NCBI RefSeq assembly: GCF_013359735.1
Contig: NZ_JABFMX010000001.1
Coordinates: 62,001 to 126,000 of the forward strand
DNA from: Arthrobacter sp. C9C5
GTDB taxonomy: Bacteria > Actinomycetota > Actinomycetes > Actinomycetales > Micrococcaceae
Length of the DNA: 64,000 nt
Reading direction: 5' to 3'
Below, one piece after another: positions 35,865-47,200 of the stretch; position 1 is the stretch's first letter; each line of letters opens with the position of its first letter. The position numbers were made by a program, and so were the translations under genes. A model generated the notes under the pieces. It ran no database searches. It was not told the DNA's origin and saw nothing but the letters and a program-made list of their open reading frames with translations.

Positions 35865-36950
35865 ATGCGCACCCCCACGAAGCTTGGTTCTTCGATTGTC
35901 AGCGCCGCCGCACTTGGCGCAGCCCTGCTCCTCGCCACCTCCGTCCAGACCCACGCCGCCGGCACCAACCCGAACGGCGGCGACAACCACTTCGACCTCC
36001 AGGCACACCGCGGAGGCATCGGCCTGACCGTCGAGTCCACCCTGGCGTCCTTCGCCAAGGGCATCGAGACCGGCGTCTCCACCCTGGAACTGGACCTCCA
36101 GATCACCAAGGACGGCCGGGAAGTCATCACCCATGACCGCAAGATCAGCGGCAAGAAATGCCTGGACACGGCACCGGTGACGCCGAACGACCCCCAGTAC
36201 CCGTACGTGGGCAAGTACATCAAGGACCTCACCTTCGCCCAGGTCCGCAGCCTGGACTGCGGGTCGCTCACCCAGCCCGAGTTCCCCGGCCAGCAGGCCT
36301 CGCCGGGAGCCAAAATGCCCACCCTCGCCGAGGTGTTCGCCATGACGGACGCCCACCGGGCCAGCCAGGTGAAGTTCAACATCGAAACCAAGGTCGAAGC
36401 CGGCGCCCCCGAGCAGACCGCACCCCGCGAGCAGTTCGTGGACGTCGCCCTGCGCGAAATCAACAAGGCCCACATGCAGCACCGCGTCTCCATCCAGAGC
36501 TTCGACTGGGGATCCCTGCGCCTGGTGCAGCAGCGCGCGCCGCAGATCCCCACGGTGGCCCTGACCAACAAGGACTTCCTGCAGGCGGGCCAGCCGGGGA
36601 AGTCTCCGTGGCTTGGCGGCATCGACGCGGACGACTTCGGCGGCGATCTGGTCGCTACGGCCGCGTCGCTCGGCTTCAGCGCAATCTCGCCGGTGCATGG
36701 CACACCGCAGAACGGCAAGGTCACCGACCCGGACTACGTCCCCTACGTCACCCCGGACATGGTCCGGCGCGCCCACGCGGCCGGCATGCAGGTCATTCCG
36801 TGGACGGTCGATGACAAGCCCACCATGCGTGCCCTGATCGGCGCCGGCGTCGACGGACTCATCACCGACTACCCGGACCGGCTCCGCGAGGTCATGGCGG
36901 AGTCCGGCATGAAGTTGCCCAAGGCCTTCGCGCTGCAGCCCGGTCGCTAA
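35865..36950 (+). CDS. secreted glycerophosphodiester phosphodiesterase
   Basis: Hydrolyses glycerophosphodiesters to glycerol-3-P and an alcohol. 361 residues with a classical signal peptide (about 1-32, ending H-A-A), so extracellular. The GDPD TIM barrel shows A-H-R-G-G (catalytic His), V-E-S-T-L-A-S-F, G-V-S-T-L-E-L-D-L (metal-binding E-L-D), T-H-D-R and near the end P-W-T-V-D and G-V-D-G-L-I-T-D-Y-P. GGAG lies 10 bases before the ATG. The frame upstream to 35826 would destroy the signal peptide. Confidence 0.92.
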   Translation: MRTPTKLGSSIVSAAALGAALLLATSVQTHAAGTNPNGGDNHFDLQAHRGGIGLTVESTLASFAKGIETGVSTLELDLQITKDGREVITHDRKISGKKCLDTAPVTPNDPQYPYVGKYIKDLTFAQVRSLDCGSLTQPEFPGQQASPGAKMPTLAEVFAMTDAHRASQVKFNIETKVEAGAPEQTAPREQFVDVALREINKAHMQHRVSIQSFDWGSLRLVQQRAPQIPTVALTNKDFLQAGQPGKSPWLGGIDADDFGGDLVATAASLGFSAISPVHGTPQNGKVTDPDYVPYVTPDMVRRAHAAGMQVIPWTVDDKPTMRALIGAGVDGLITDYPDRLREVMAESGMKLPKAFALQPGR

Positions 36951-36967
36951 GCGGCCGCCGCGGCCTA

Positions 36968-36995
36968 GCGCCGGATCCCGGCAGGGATCCGGCGC
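36968..36995 (+). terminator. stem-loop after the glycerophosphodiesterase gene
   Basis: Perfect 12-base arms GCGCCGGATCCC and complement, 4-base loop, no T run. It isolates the upstream gene from the ileS leader. Confidence 0.65.
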
Positions 36996-37054
36996 GGTTG
37001 CCGGGAAAGTGCCCAAGGCTAGCCCGTTCTACCAGTAGCTGCTAGTAGTTTCCG

Positions 37055-37351
37055 GTAACATCGACTTATCAGCTTTGACCCGGCCATCACCGGTGAGCTT
37101 CCGGAAGAACGCCCCGGCGCGGCAACACAACGCACCAGGGCCGGTAGAACCGGACGGGTAAGCCCGTCACAGCAGTCAACGAGCGGCCGCCTCCGGTGCA
37201 GCGCTTTCCTTGGAATTCCCAGGGAAACGGCGGAACCGGGGACGGCAAGTGAGGTGGTACCGCGGTGCCGGTGTTGGTGAAACAGCATTAGGAGCCGTCC
37301 TCGCATCCTGAATGAATCCCGTTGTTCACCAGCTCAACCCAGGATGTCGAG
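37055..37351 (+). promoter_or_regulatory. ileS T-box riboswitch, translational (actinobacterial ultrashort stem I)
   Basis: The T-box sequence GAGGTGGTACCGCGG is at 37251-37265, and an ATC (Ile) specifier lies in CGGCCATCACCGG at about 37081-37093 followed by GAGCTTCCGG, the ultrashort stem I seen in actinobacterial ileS leaders. GAGG (37251) can pair with CCTC (37299-37302) to form the antisequestrator. Alternatively CTCGCATCCTG (37300-37310) pairs with CAGGATGtCGAG (37340-37351), hiding the AGGA Shine-Dalgarno right up to the ATG at 37352. The two folds share bases and exclude each other. Uncharged tRNA-Ile should therefore open translation. Confidence 0.92.
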
Positions 37352-40300
37352 ATGACCCATTACCCCAAGGCCTCAGCCGCACCGTCAGGCGCCAACACCT
37401 CCGCTTCCAACACCTCTGGCGTGTCCGCCTCCGTGAAGTTCCCGGAGATCGAAGAGCGCATCCTCAAGTACTGGGACCAGGACGGCACCTTCCAGGCGAG
37501 CATTGACCAGCGGGATGCCGGCAAAGACGGGTCCAACGAATTCGTCTTCTACGACGGTCCGCCCTTCGCCAACGGCCTGCCGCACTACGGCCACCTGCTG
37601 ACCGGCTACGCCAAGGACCTCGTGGGCCGCTACCAGACCCAGCGCGGCCGCCGGGTCGAGCGCCGCTTCGGCTGGGACACGCACGGGCTGCCCGCCGAAC
37701 TGGAAGCCATGAAGCAGCTCGGCATGACGGACAAGACCCAGATCGAGGCCATGGGCATCGACAAGTTCAACGACGCCTGCCGCGCCTCGGTGATGAAGTA
37801 CGCCGACGAGTGGAAGAGCTACGTCACCCGCCAGGCGCGCTGGGTGGACTTCGAGAACGACTACAAGACGCTCAACGTCGAGTACATGGAGTCCGTGCTC
37901 TGGGCCTTCAAGCAGCTGCACGAAAAGGGCCTGACCTACAACGGCTACCGCGTGCTGCCGTACTGCTGGAAGGACGAGACGCCGCTGTCCAACCATGAAC
38001 TGCGGATGGACGACGACGTCTACAAGAACCGCCAGGACCAGACCGTAACGGTGACCTTCCCGATCACCGCGGGGGAGTCGGAGCTGTCCCGCCAGCTGGC
38101 CGGGGTGCAGGCCCTCGCCTGGACCACCACGCCCTGGACGCTGCCCACCAACCTGGCGCTCGCCGTCGGGCCCGCCATCAACTACGTCGTGCTGCCGGCC
38201 GGCCCGCACGGGATCAAGGCCGCCTCGGCCGAGGCCCCCGTCACGGGCAGCTTCCTGCTCGCCGCGGACCTGCTGGGCGCCTACGCCAAGGACCTCGGCT
38301 ACGGCGATGGCGCCGAGGGTGCCGCCGCGGCGGAAGCCGCCGTCACCTCCCGCCACACCGGCGCCGAGCTCGAGGGCCTGAGCTACGAACCGCTCTGGGA
38401 CTACTTCCACGACGCCGAGAAGTACGGCACCGAGAACGCCTGGCGCTTCCTCGTGGCGGACTACGTCACCACCACGGACGGCACCGGCATCGTCCACCAG
38501 GCCCCGGCCTACGGTGAAGACGACCAGAAGGTCTGTGAAGAGGCCGGCATCCCCGTGGTCCTCTCCGTCGATGAGGGCGCGAAGTTCCTGCCGCTCTTCG
38601 GCCACGGCGACCTCGCCGAAATCGCCGGACTCCAGGTCTTCGAGGCCAACAAGCCCATCACCCAGGTGCTCCGCGCCCAGGGCCGCCTGGTCCGCCAGGC
38701 CAGCTACGAGCACTCCTACCCGCACTGCTGGCGCTGCCGCAACCCGCTGATCTACCGCGCGGTGTCCTCCTGGTACGTCGAGGTCACCAAGTTCAAGGAC
38801 CGCATGTCCGAACTGAACCAGGAGATCAACTGGATCCCGGGCAACGTCAAGGACGGCCAGTTCGGCAAGTGGCTCGCCAACGCCCGCGACTGGTCCATCA
38901 GCCGCAACCGCTACTGGGGCAGCCCCATCCCGGTCTGGCAGTCCAGCGACCCGGACTACCCGCGCACCGATGTCTACGGCTCACTCGCCGAGATCGAAGC
39001 CGACTTCGGCCGGCTGCCGCTGAACAACGACGGCCAGGTGGACCTGCACCGGCCGTTCATCGACGAGCTCACCCGCCCGAACCCGGATGACCCCCGCACC
39101 CCGGAGGAGGGCCAGTCCGTGATGCGCCGCGTCGAGGACGTCCTGGACGTCTGGTTCGATTCCGGATCCATGCCGTACGGCCAGGTCCACTACCCGTTCC
39201 AGAACGAGGAGTGGTTCGACACCCACAACCCGGCCGACTTCATCGTCGAGTACATCGGCCAGACCCGCGGCTGGTTCTACATGCTGCACATCCTCTCCAC
39301 CGCGCTGTTCGACCGGCCGGCCTTCCGCAACGTCATCAGCCACGGCATCGTGCTCGGCTCCGACGGGCAGAAGATGTCCAAGAGCCTGCGCAACTACCCG
39401 GACGTCTCCGAGGTCCTGGACCGCGACGGTTCCGACGCGATGCGCTGGTTCCTGATGTCCAGCCCGATCCTGCGCGGCGGCAACCTCGTGGTCACCGAGC
39501 AGGGCATCCGCGACGGCGTCCGCCAGGTCATCCTGCCGCTGTGGAACGTGTACAGCTTCTTCACGCTGTACACCAATGCCGCGAACGGGGGCGAGGGCTA
39601 CGACGCGAAGCTTCGCTACGACGGTTACGCCGACACCCTGGACCAGTATCTGATGGCCAACACCGGGGACCTGGTCCGGAACATGACCGCGCAGCTGGAC
39701 AGCTACGACATCTCCGGGGCCTGCGACGAACTGCGCGGCTACCTGGACATGCTCACCAACTGGTACGTCCGCCGCAGCCGCCAGCGCTTCTTCGACGAGA
39801 ACGTCGACGCCTTCGACGCGCTCTACACCGCGCTGGAAACGGTCTGCCGGGTCGCGGCCTCGCTGCTGCCGCTGGTCTCCGAGGAAATCTGGCGCGGCCT
39901 CACCGGCGGGCGCTCCGTGCACCTGGCCGACTGGCCGGACGCGGAGCTGTTCCCGGCCAACGCCGGGCTGGTCGAGGCCATGGACCGGGTCCAGCAGATC
40001 TGCTCCACCGGCTCCTCGCTGCGCAAGGCCGCCAACCTCCGCGTGCGGCTGCCGCTGCAGGAACTGACGGTCGTGGCACCCGGCGCGGACGCCCTCGAAG
40101 GCTTCGCCGCTGTCGTCGCCGATGAACTGAACCTGCGCTCCGTGCGCCTGCTCGACGCCGAGAGCGCCTCCCCGGAGGAGTTCGGCATCGAGCAGAAGCT
40201 CGTGGTGAACGCCCGCGCCGCCGGCCCGCGGCTGGGCAAGAACGTCCAGCAGGCCATCAAGGGCTCCAAGTCCGGCGACTGGTCCGTGGACGACGCCGGG

Positions 40301-40699
40301 GTGGTTACCGCCGGCGGCCTCGCCCTCGAGCCGCAGGAATACACCCTGGAAACCGTGGTGGCCGAGGCCGCCGAAGGCGAAGGCTCCCGCGCAGCGGCAG
40401 TGCTGCCGGGCGGCGGCTTCGTGGTGCTCAACACCGAGGTCACCCCGGAACTGGAAGCCGAGGGCACCGCCCGCGACCTGGTCCGTGCCATCCAGCAGGC
40501 CCGCAAGGACGCCGGGCTGAACGTCAGCGACCGGATCCGCACCACCGTCACCGCGGCGCAGGACACCGTCGAGGCGCTGCTTGCCCACGCCGCGCTGGTC
40601 AAGACCGAGACCCTGACCGTGGAGCTGGACACCGTTCCGGCCGAGGTCAAGGAACCTCAGGTCAGCGTCGAAAAAGTAACCGTTGAAGCAGGGGCATAA
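37352..40699 (+). CDS. ileS: isoleucyl-tRNA synthetase
   Basis: Class Ia synthetase, 1115 residues, the long eukaryote-like type found in Actinobacteria. HIGH motif as H-Y-G-H (78-81), KMSKS as K-M-S-K-S (around residue 675), large CP1 editing domain between, and a long C-terminal domain. The first 28 residues are Ala/Ser-rich and probably disordered. I chose the ATG at 37352 since AGGA lies 7 bases upstream and is the element controlled by the T-box; the TTG at 37322 falls inside the regulatory structure. First gene of ileS-folC-DUF4233-ndk. Confidence 0.96.
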   Translation: MTHYPKASAAPSGANTSASNTSGVSASVKFPEIEERILKYWDQDGTFQASIDQRDAGKDGSNEFVFYDGPPFANGLPHYGHLLTGYAKDLVGRYQTQRGRRVERRFGWDTHGLPAELEAMKQLGMTDKTQIEAMGIDKFNDACRASVMKYADEWKSYVTRQARWVDFENDYKTLNVEYMESVLWAFKQLHEKGLTYNGYRVLPYCWKDETPLSNHELRMDDDVYKNRQDQTVTVTFPITAGESELSRQLAGVQALAWTTTPWTLPTNLALAVGPAINYVVLPAGPHGIKAASAEAPVTGSFLLAADLLGAYAKDLGYGDGAEGAAAAEAAVTSRHTGAELEGLSYEPLWDYFHDAEKYGTENAWRFLVADYVTTTDGTGIVHQAPAYGEDDQKVCEEAGIPVVLSVDEGAKFLPLFGHGDLAEIAGLQVFEANKPITQVLRAQGRLVRQASYEHSYPHCWRCRNPLIYRAVSSWYVEVTKFKDRMSELNQEINWIPGNVKDGQFGKWLANARDWSISRNRYWGSPIPVWQSSDPDYPRTDVYGSLAEIEADFGRLPLNNDGQVDLHRPFIDELTRPNPDDPRTPEEGQSVMRRVEDVLDVWFDSGSMPYGQVHYPFQNEEWFDTHNPADFIVEYIGQTRGWFYMLHILSTALFDRPAFRNVISHGIVLGSDGQKMSKSLRNYPDVSEVLDRDGSDAMRWFLMSSPILRGGNLVVTEQGIRDGVRQVILPLWNVYSFFTLYTNAANGGEGYDAKLRYDGYADTLDQYLMANTGDLVRNMTAQLDSYDISGACDELRGYLDMLTNWYVRRSRQRFFDENVDAFDALYTALETVCRVAASLLPLVSEEIWRGLTGGRSVHLADWPDAELFPANAGLVEAMDRVQQICSTGSSLRKAANLRVRLPLQELTVVAPGADALEGFAAVVADELNLRSVRLLDAESASPEEFGIEQKLVVNARAAGPRLGKNVQQAIKGSKSGDWSVDDAGVVTAGGLALEPQEYTLETVVAEAAEGEGSRAAAVLPGGGFVVLNTEVTPELEAEGTARDLVRAIQQARKDAGLNVSDRIRTTVTAAQDTVEALLAHAALVKTETLTVELDTVPAEVKEPQVSVEKVTVEAGA

Positions 40700-40702
40700 T
40701 CC

Positions 40703-42061
40703 ATGAGCGACGAATTTTCCGTAGAGAGCGTCTACGCCGAGCTGCTGGGCCGGGCGCCGGAAAACAAGATGGAGCCGAGGCTGGCTCCGCTGCACCGGGC
40801 CATGGACATCCTGGGGGAGCCGAACAAGGCGTTCCCGATCATCCATGTCACCGGCACCAACGGCAAGACCTCCACGGCCCGGATGATCGAGGCCGGCCTG
40901 CGCGCCCACGGGCTGAGCACCGGCCGGTACACGAGCCCGCACCTGTCCAAGGTCACCGAGCGGATCAGCATCGACGGCGAACCGGTGCCGGATGAGACGT
41001 TCGTCCGGATCTGGGACGAGATCCGCCCGTACCTGGAAATCGTGGACAGCGAGCTCGTTGCCGAGGGCCAGCCCCGGCTGACCTACTTCGAATGCCTGAC
41101 CATCCTGGGCTTCGCGGTGTTCGCGGACCAGCCGGTCAACGTTGCCGTGATCGAGGTGGGCCTCGGCGGCATCACCGACGCGACCAACGTCGGCGACGGC
41201 CAGGTCGCCGTGATCACCCCGATTTCGCTGGACCACACGGAGCTGCTCGGCGAGACCACCGAGGAGATCGCCTACGAAAAGGCCGGCATCATCAAACCCG
41301 GCGGGTTCCTGATCAGCGCCGCGCAGCCCGTCGACGCGGCCCAGGTGCTGCTGGAAAAGGCCAAGGAAGCGAACGTGCCGTTCCGCTTCGAGGGTGTGGA
41401 GTTCGGCGTCGAGTCACGCACCGTCGCCGTCGGCGGCCAGATGGTGAACATCCAGGGCATCGCGGGGCGCTACGAAGACCTGCTGCTGCCCCTGCAAGGC
41501 GCACACCAGGCGGAGAACGCCGCCGTCGCGATCGCCGCCCTGGAAGCCTTCTTCGGCGCCGAAAAGCCGCTCGACCCCGAGGTGCTGCAGGAGGCCTTCG
41601 CCTCCGTCACCTCCCCGGGCCGGCTGGAGGTGCTCCGCACCGCGCCGACCATCATCGTGGACGCCGCGCACAACCCGGAAGGCATCCGGGTCTCCGCCGA
41701 GGCCATCCACGAGGCCTTCAGCTTCAGCAAGCTCGTGGTGGTGCTGGGCGTCCTGAAGGAAAAGGACGCCGAGGAAATCCTCCGCCAGCTCAAGGAATCC
41801 CTGGGCGACCTCGCCTCGGACTACTGCTTCACCCAGTCCAACTCGCCCCGAGCCGTACCGGCCGAGGACCTCGCGGAGCTGGCGCTGGACCTGGGCTTCG
41901 GCGAGGACCACATCCACGTCGCCGAGAAGCTCGACGACGCCCTGGAATGGGCCGTGGAGCGGGCCGAGTCCAACGACGACCTCGCCGCCGGGATCCTGGT
42001 CACGGGGTCCATCACGCTCGTTGCCGAGGCCCGGATCCTGCTCGGAAAGACCGAGGCGTAA
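40703..42061 (+). CDS. folC: bifunctional dihydrofolate synthase/folylpolyglutamate synthase
   Basis: Adds glutamate to dihydropteroate and then to folates. 452 residues of the Mur-ligase-like fold: P-loop G-T-N-G-K-T-S-T (51-58), Y-T-S-P-H-L (folate/omega loop), V-I-E-V-G-L-G-G, I-S-L-D-H-T-E-L-L-G and D-A-A-H-N-P-E-G in the C-terminal domain. Starts 3 bases after the ileS stop, so it is in the same T-box-controlled operon. Confidence 0.95.
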   Translation: MSDEFSVESVYAELLGRAPENKMEPRLAPLHRAMDILGEPNKAFPIIHVTGTNGKTSTARMIEAGLRAHGLSTGRYTSPHLSKVTERISIDGEPVPDETFVRIWDEIRPYLEIVDSELVAEGQPRLTYFECLTILGFAVFADQPVNVAVIEVGLGGITDATNVGDGQVAVITPISLDHTELLGETTEEIAYEKAGIIKPGGFLISAAQPVDAAQVLLEKAKEANVPFRFEGVEFGVESRTVAVGGQMVNIQGIAGRYEDLLLPLQGAHQAENAAVAIAALEAFFGAEKPLDPEVLQEAFASVTSPGRLEVLRTAPTIIVDAAHNPEGIRVSAEAIHEAFSFSKLVVVLGVLKEKDAEEILRQLKESLGDLASDYCFTQSNSPRAVPAEDLAELALDLGFGEDHIHVAEKLDDALEWAVERAESNDDLAAGILVTGSITLVAEARILLGKTEA

Positions 42062-42064
42062 CCC

Positions 42065-42508
42065 ATGGCTAAACTCACCAAGGCCCAGCGCGAATGGCGC
42101 CCGGGCATGCCCAAGAAACGCCGTTCCACCAAGGTCATGTTCGCCTCCACGGTGCTCGTGCTGGAGGCCTTCGTGGCGCTCTTCGGCACCCTGGCGGTCT
42201 TCGGCCTCCGGCGCGGCGAGCTCCCGCCGCTGCTGGTCTTCGGGGTCGGCATCGGCCTCAGCGTGGTGCTCGTCCTGACCTGCGCGGTCCTCTCCAGGCC
42301 GTGGGGCGTGGCGCTGGGCTGGGTCCTGCAGCTGTTGCTGGTCCTCACCGGGTTTGTGGAGCCCACGATGTTCGTGGTGGGCGGCCTGTTCGCGATCACC
42401 TGGTGGTACGGCATCCGGACCGGTATCCGGATAGACCGCGAAGCCGCCGAACGCGAACGCGAGCAGGCGGCCTGGGAGGCCGCGAACCCCGAGGGCCAAA
42501 GCAACTAG
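42065..42508 (+). CDS. DUF4233 membrane protein
   Basis: 147 residues with four membrane helices (about 28-50, 57-80, 82-102, 108-127). The N terminus is basic ([22 protein letters not shown]), which with its position between folC and ndk is the hallmark of DUF4233 in Actinobacteria. The function is unknown. It starts 3 bases after folC. Confidence 0.85.
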   Translation: MAKLTKAQREWRPGMPKKRRSTKVMFASTVLVLEAFVALFGTLAVFGLRRGELPPLLVFGVGIGLSVVLVLTCAVLSRPWGVALGWVLQLLLVLTGFVEPTMFVVGGLFAITWWYGIRTGIRIDREAAEREREQAAWEAANPEGQSN

Positions 42509-42546
42509 ACTTGTCCCGAACCCCACCCCAACACATTGGAGCAGCT

Positions 42547-42960
42547 GTGAGCACTGAGCGCACCCTAGTCCTGATCAAGCCCGACGGCGTCGCCCGCAAC
42601 CTGACCGGCAGCATCATCGCCCGGATCGAAGCCAAGGGCTACAGCCTGGCGGAACTGAAGAAGGTCAACGCCACCCGCGAACTCCTCGAGCAGCACTACG
42701 AGGAGCACGTCGGCAAGCCGTTCTACGAGCCGCTGGTCGAGTTCATGCTCAGCGGGCCCGTGGTTGCCGCGATTTTCGAAGGCCACCGCGTGATCGAGGG
42801 CTTCCGCTCGCTCGCCGGCACCACCGACCCGACGACGGCGGCGCCCGGCACCATCCGCGGCGACTTCGGCCGCGACTGGGGCCTCAAGGTGCAGCAGAAC
42901 CTGGTCCACGGCTCAGACTCGGCGGAGTCCGCCGAACGCGAGATCAAGATCTGGTTCTAA
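42547..42960 (+). CDS. ndk: nucleoside-diphosphate kinase
   Basis: Balances NTP pools by a phospho-His mechanism. 137 residues from a GTG with GGAG 6 bases upstream. V-L-I-K-P-D-G-V opens the fold; the catalytic His is H121 in [12 protein letters not shown] and E-I-x-x-W-F at the end are conserved. The longer frame back to 42094 overlaps DUF4233 and is discarded. Last gene of the ileS operon. Confidence 0.96.
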   Translation: MSTERTLVLIKPDGVARNLTGSIIARIEAKGYSLAELKKVNATRELLEQHYEEHVGKPFYEPLVEFMLSGPVVAAIFEGHRVIEGFRSLAGTTDPTTAAPGTIRGDFGRDWGLKVQQNLVHGSDSAESAEREIKIWF

Positions 42961-42968
42961 GCCCTCCG

Positions 42969-43065
42969 GCGCGAACGAACACTTAAGCACCCGCCTTTAA
43001 GCGCGAACGTACACTTGGGGCCCCGGTTTCTCTTGAAATCGGGGCCCCAAGTGTACGTTCGCGCT
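42969..43065. repeat. long perfect palindrome with an extra partial copy
   Basis: Arms 43000-43025 and 43040-43065 are perfect 26-base complements (starting AGCGCGAACGTACACTTGGG) with a 14-base loop. Just upstream, 42969-42985 repeats GGCGCGAACGAACACTT, a diverged copy of the arm's first part. A CTTTT follows the right arm, so it could end the ndk transcript, but the length, perfection and extra copy suggest a repeated intergenic element. Confidence 0.8.
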
Positions 43066-43128
43066 CTTTTGTGCCCGCGCCGTGGTGCCTGTGCTGGGCC
43101 GGCCGTTGCGTTGGGGAGCGTCGGCTGA

Positions 43129-43800
43129 CTAGTAGCCGGAGGTCCCGATGAAAACCTGGATGAAGGCGAAGAAGATCGTGGCGACTACGGCGACGTAGAG
43201 CAGGGCCGTGAGGATCCAGCCGGAGTCCGCCAGGATGCGGGCGGCAGCGGCGGGCACCCGGATGGCGCCGTGGCTCACGTTGCGGACCGTCACCCAGACG
43301 AACAGCGGGATCATCGCGGCCCAGACGATCATGCAGAACGGGCAGAGAATGTGGATCGAGTACAGCGCCTGGGACCACAGCCACACCACGAAGGCGAAGC
43401 CCAGCGTCACCCCGGCCTGCAGCCCGATCCAGTACCAGCGGGCAAACGTGGCACCGGCGAGGATTCCCATGGCCGTGGTGATGATGACCGCGAACGCGAC
43501 GATGCCGATGAACATGTTGGGGAAGCCGAAGACCGAACTCTGCCAGGTCTGCATTACCTGTCCGCAGGAGATCCACGGGTTCACGTCGCAGACCGTGGCG
43601 TGGTTGGGGTCCTTGAGGACGGCCAGTTTCTCCAGCACCAGCGTGCCGGATGCGAGCCAGCCGACGACGCCGGTGATCAGCAGGAGCCAGGCGAACGGCC
43701 GGTCACGCGTCATCGGGGGCAGCGGGCGCTCCGCAGCTGCCGCGCCGGCGCCGCGCTCGTGGGCGGTCACGTCGCCGGGGGCGTGGGAGATGCTGGGCAT
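43129..43800 (-). CDS. vitamin K epoxide reductase (VKOR) family protein
   Basis: Membrane quinone reductase that reoxidises or supplies DsbA-like disulfide oxidases. 223 residues with five helices. Loop cysteines lie in C-D-V-N-P-W-I-S-C-G between helices 1 and 2, a Ser/Asn-rich G-F-P-N follows, and the active-site C-P-F-C is in helix 4. All four catalytic Cys are present. No thioredoxin domain is fused, unlike some homologues. Convergent with ndk. Confidence 0.9.
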   Translation of the reverse strand: MPSISHAPGDVTAHERGAGAAAAERPLPPMTRDRPFAWLLLITGVVGWLASGTLVLEKLAVLKDPNHATVCDVNPWISCGQVMQTWQSSVFGFPNMFIGIVAFAVIITTAMGILAGATFARWYWIGLQAGVTLGFAFVVWLWSQALYSIHILCPFCMIVWAAMIPLFVWVTVRNVSHGAIRVPAAAARILADSGWILTALLYVAVVATIFFAFIQVFIGTSGY

Positions 43801-44274
43801 GGGATTTCAGTCCTTTGCGTCGGGTGCTCTTGGGCCGATTCTATCGCCGGAGGCTGGATGTAACCGGGTAGGCGTCATGCCCTCACCAGTGATTCGGTCC
43901 ACGGCGCGGACTGGATGTCCGGCCTAGCCCTGCTTTGGCGGCTCCTGTGAGACAATGAACCTGGCTGGGGCTCGATCCACATTCGGGTTTCGGTCCGGCG
44001 ACTTTGCTTTCAAGACCGCCAATGATGAGCAGGGCATACTTCGGATCCCTCGATCCGGCCTATCCTGCAATGCCATTGGACGGCACCTGGTTGTGACATA
44101 GAGATCAACGGGTTCAGAGCAATCTTGCCGGCCTTCCAGGGCTGCCGCACCCCACTGCCGGTGCGAACCTGGAGGTATCCAATTGACTTCTGTCAATGCC
44201 TGCGGGTGTTGACAAATATTTGCCCCACGGGTGCCGGATGTGGCGGTACATCAGGGGCAGGAGTGTCGCCACAT
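43801..44274. other. 474-base noncoding region between VKOR and RNase E/G genes
   Basis: No gene with normal codon usage is visible. It must contain the divergent VKOR promoter and the RNase E/G promoter and leader. The best promoter match is TTGGAC-17-TAGAGA at 44076-44104. TTGACTTCTGTCAA at 44182-44195 is a short inverted repeat, and TTGACA recurs at 44208. In other bacteria RNase E regulates its own leader; here that is only a possibility. Confidence 0.4.
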
Positions 44275-47200
44275 ATGGATAATGACCAGCTTGTAGCCGG
44301 TAACGACGAAGCCACTGTTACCGAAGTAGCACCGGAAGCCGCCGCCACGGAGGCGCCCAAGAAGGCCACCCGGTCCCGCCGCAAGGCGGCCCCGAAGGCG
44401 GAGGCCGCCGATCCGGCCCCCGAAGCGGCCGCCCCCGCGTCCGACGTCGTTGCTGACGCCCCCGCCGCTGACAGCACCGACGCCGCCCCGGAAGCGAAGG
44501 CCCCGGCCCGCCGGAGCCGGTCGCGGAAAAAGACCGAAGCCGAAGTATTGCCCGCCTTCGCCGACTCGGCCGCAAGTACGGAAACTGAGGTTCCCGCCGA
44601 CGAAGCAGCTGCCGAGCTGCCGGCCGCCGAGGCGGCACCGGAGAAGCCGGTCCGCCGCCGTGCCTCCCGCGCCAAGACCGCACCGGCGCCTGCAGCGACG
44701 GAAGAAGCCCCGGCCCAGGTCGAGGCGTCTGCCGCCGTGATGTCCGACGCGCCGGCCCCTGAGGCCGCGCCCGCCGAGGCCCCGGCCGACGCCGCGCCCG
44801 CTGAAGCGTCTGCTGAGGCGTCTGCCGAAACAGCCGAAGCCCCCTCGCTCTTCCTCGCACCCGGTGCTGTCACCTCGATGATCTTCCAGGCCCCGGACCT
44901 GAGCACCGTCATCCGCCCGGCACCGGTCGCAGCCGCGGAAGCCGAAGAGGAAGAGGACGAAGAAGCCGAGGGCGAGGACGCCGGCAGCCGCCGTCGCCGC
45001 CGCAGCCGTGGACGCCGTGGCCGCAGCCGGGCCGGCGAAGCCGACACCGACGCAGACGGCGCAGCCGAAGGCACCGAGGAGTCCGGTGAGGACTCCGAGG
45101 GCACCCTCGAAGACGGCGTGACCTCGCGCCGCCGTCGCCGTCGCCGCCGCGGCGACCAGGATCTGGAACTGACCGGCGGCGGGGACGACGATCCGCCCAA
45201 CACGGTGACCCGCGTCCGGGCGCCGCGCTCGGTCAGCGAGGCCCCGGTCAACAACCGCGTCACCTCCGTCAAGGGCTCCACCCGTCTGGAAGCCAAGAAG
45301 CAGCGCCGCCGCGAGTCCCGCGACACCGGCCGCCGCCGCACCGTCATCACCGAGGCCGAGTTCCTGGCCCGCCGTGAATCCGTGGACCGCCAGATGATCG
45401 TCCGCCAGCGCGACGACAGAATCCAGATCGGCGTCCTCGAAGACGGCGTCCTGGCCGAGCACTTCGTCTCCAAGACCCAGCAGGATTCCCTGATCGGCAA
45501 CGTCTACCTGGGCAAGGTCCAGAACGTGCTGCCGTCCATGGAAGCCGCTTTCGTCGACATCGGACGCGGCCGCAACGCCGTGCTCTACGCCGGCGAAGTC
45601 AACTGGGACTCCGTCAACCTTGAGGGCAAGCAGCGCCGGATCGAAAACGCGCTGAAGTCCGGCGACTCCGTGCTCGTCCAGGTCACCAAGGACCCGGTCG
45701 GCCACAAGGGTGCACGCCTGACCAGCCAGATCTCGCTGCCCGGCCGTTACCTTGTCTACGTGCCCGGCGGCTCCATGACCGGCATCTCCCGCAAGCTGCC
45801 CGACGTCGAACGCAACCGGCTCAAGCGGATCCTCAAGGACCGCCTGCCGGAAGACGCGGGCGTGATTGTCCGCACCGCGGCCGAAGGCGCCTCCGAAGAA
45901 GAACTCACGCATGACATCAACCGGCTGCGGGCCCAGTGGGAGGGCATCGAAAGCCAGTCCACGTCCACCAAGATCCTGGCCCCCGAGCTGCTCTACGGCG
46001 AACCTGACCTGACCATCAAGGTGGTCCGCGACGTCTTCAACGAGGACTTCTCCAAGCTGATCGTCTCCGGCGAGGAAGCCTGGGACACCATCGAGGCATA
46101 CGTCACCTACGTGGCTCCGGACCTGGTGGGCCGGCTCGAGAAGTGGACCAAGGACACGGACATCTTCGCGGCCTGGCGCATCGACGAGCAGATCCACAAG
46201 GCACTGGACCGCAAGGTCTTCCTGCCCTCCGGCGGCTCCCTCGTGATCGACCGCACCGAAGCGATGACCGTGGTGGACGTCAACACCGGCAAGTTCACCG
46301 GCAGCGGCGGCAACCTCGAGGAAACCGTCACCAAGAACAACCTCGAAGCGGCCGAGGAAGTCGTCCGGCAGCTGCGGCTGCGTGACATCGGCGGCATCAT
46401 CGTGATCGACTTCATCGACATGGTGCTGGAATCCAACCGCGACCTCGTGCTGCGACGCATGGTGGAGTGCCTGGGCCGGGACCGGACCAAGCACCAGGTT
46501 GCCGAGGTAACCTCGCTGGGCCTCGTGCAGATGACCCGCAAGCGGATGGGCACCGGGCTGCTGGAAGTCTTCGGCGAACAGTGCGAGGCCTGCGCCGGCC
46601 GCGGCATCGTCACCCACGACGAACCCGTGGAACACCGCCGTGCCAACACCGTCGCCGCGGAACACCACGTCCCGCGGACCGAGCACCAGCCCGCCGCACG
46701 CAGTGAGCGCAAGCGCCGCCGCGGCAAGGGCGGCCAGGGCGGCGAAGCCATGCCGTCCGCACCCGCCGCTGTCCACGCCGAGCCCACCGAGGCGGAGCGC
46801 CACGCCAAGGCGGAGGCGACCCGCGCCGCGCTGGCCAACATCGCCGCCGCGGCGCACGCCGCCCACCTGCACGACGGCGAAGCAACAGCAGCTCCCGACG
46901 CCGAAACCCGCCAGGCCGCGCTCGACGCAGCCGTGGAACTCGCTTCCTCGGAGGAGGCAGCGGGGCGTCCCGCGGCCGTGCTGACCTTTGGCGGCGAACA
47001 GGTTGCCCTGCCCTTCGTCGAGCACGCCGAGGAAACCCCGCAGCCCGCGCTGACCCTGGACCTGCTGACCGAAGCGTTCGCCCACCTGGGCGACGCCGAG
47101 ACCGGCAAGCAGGCCGCCGCGACTCCGATTGCGGAGACGCCTACAGCCGAGGTTCCCGCGGCGGAGCAGGCGGCGCCTGCAGCTGCAGCGCCGTCCCGTG

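Noticed and set aside
38981..41236. 751-codon frame opposite ileS and folC
   Set aside because: Crosses two well-supported genes and contains no domain.
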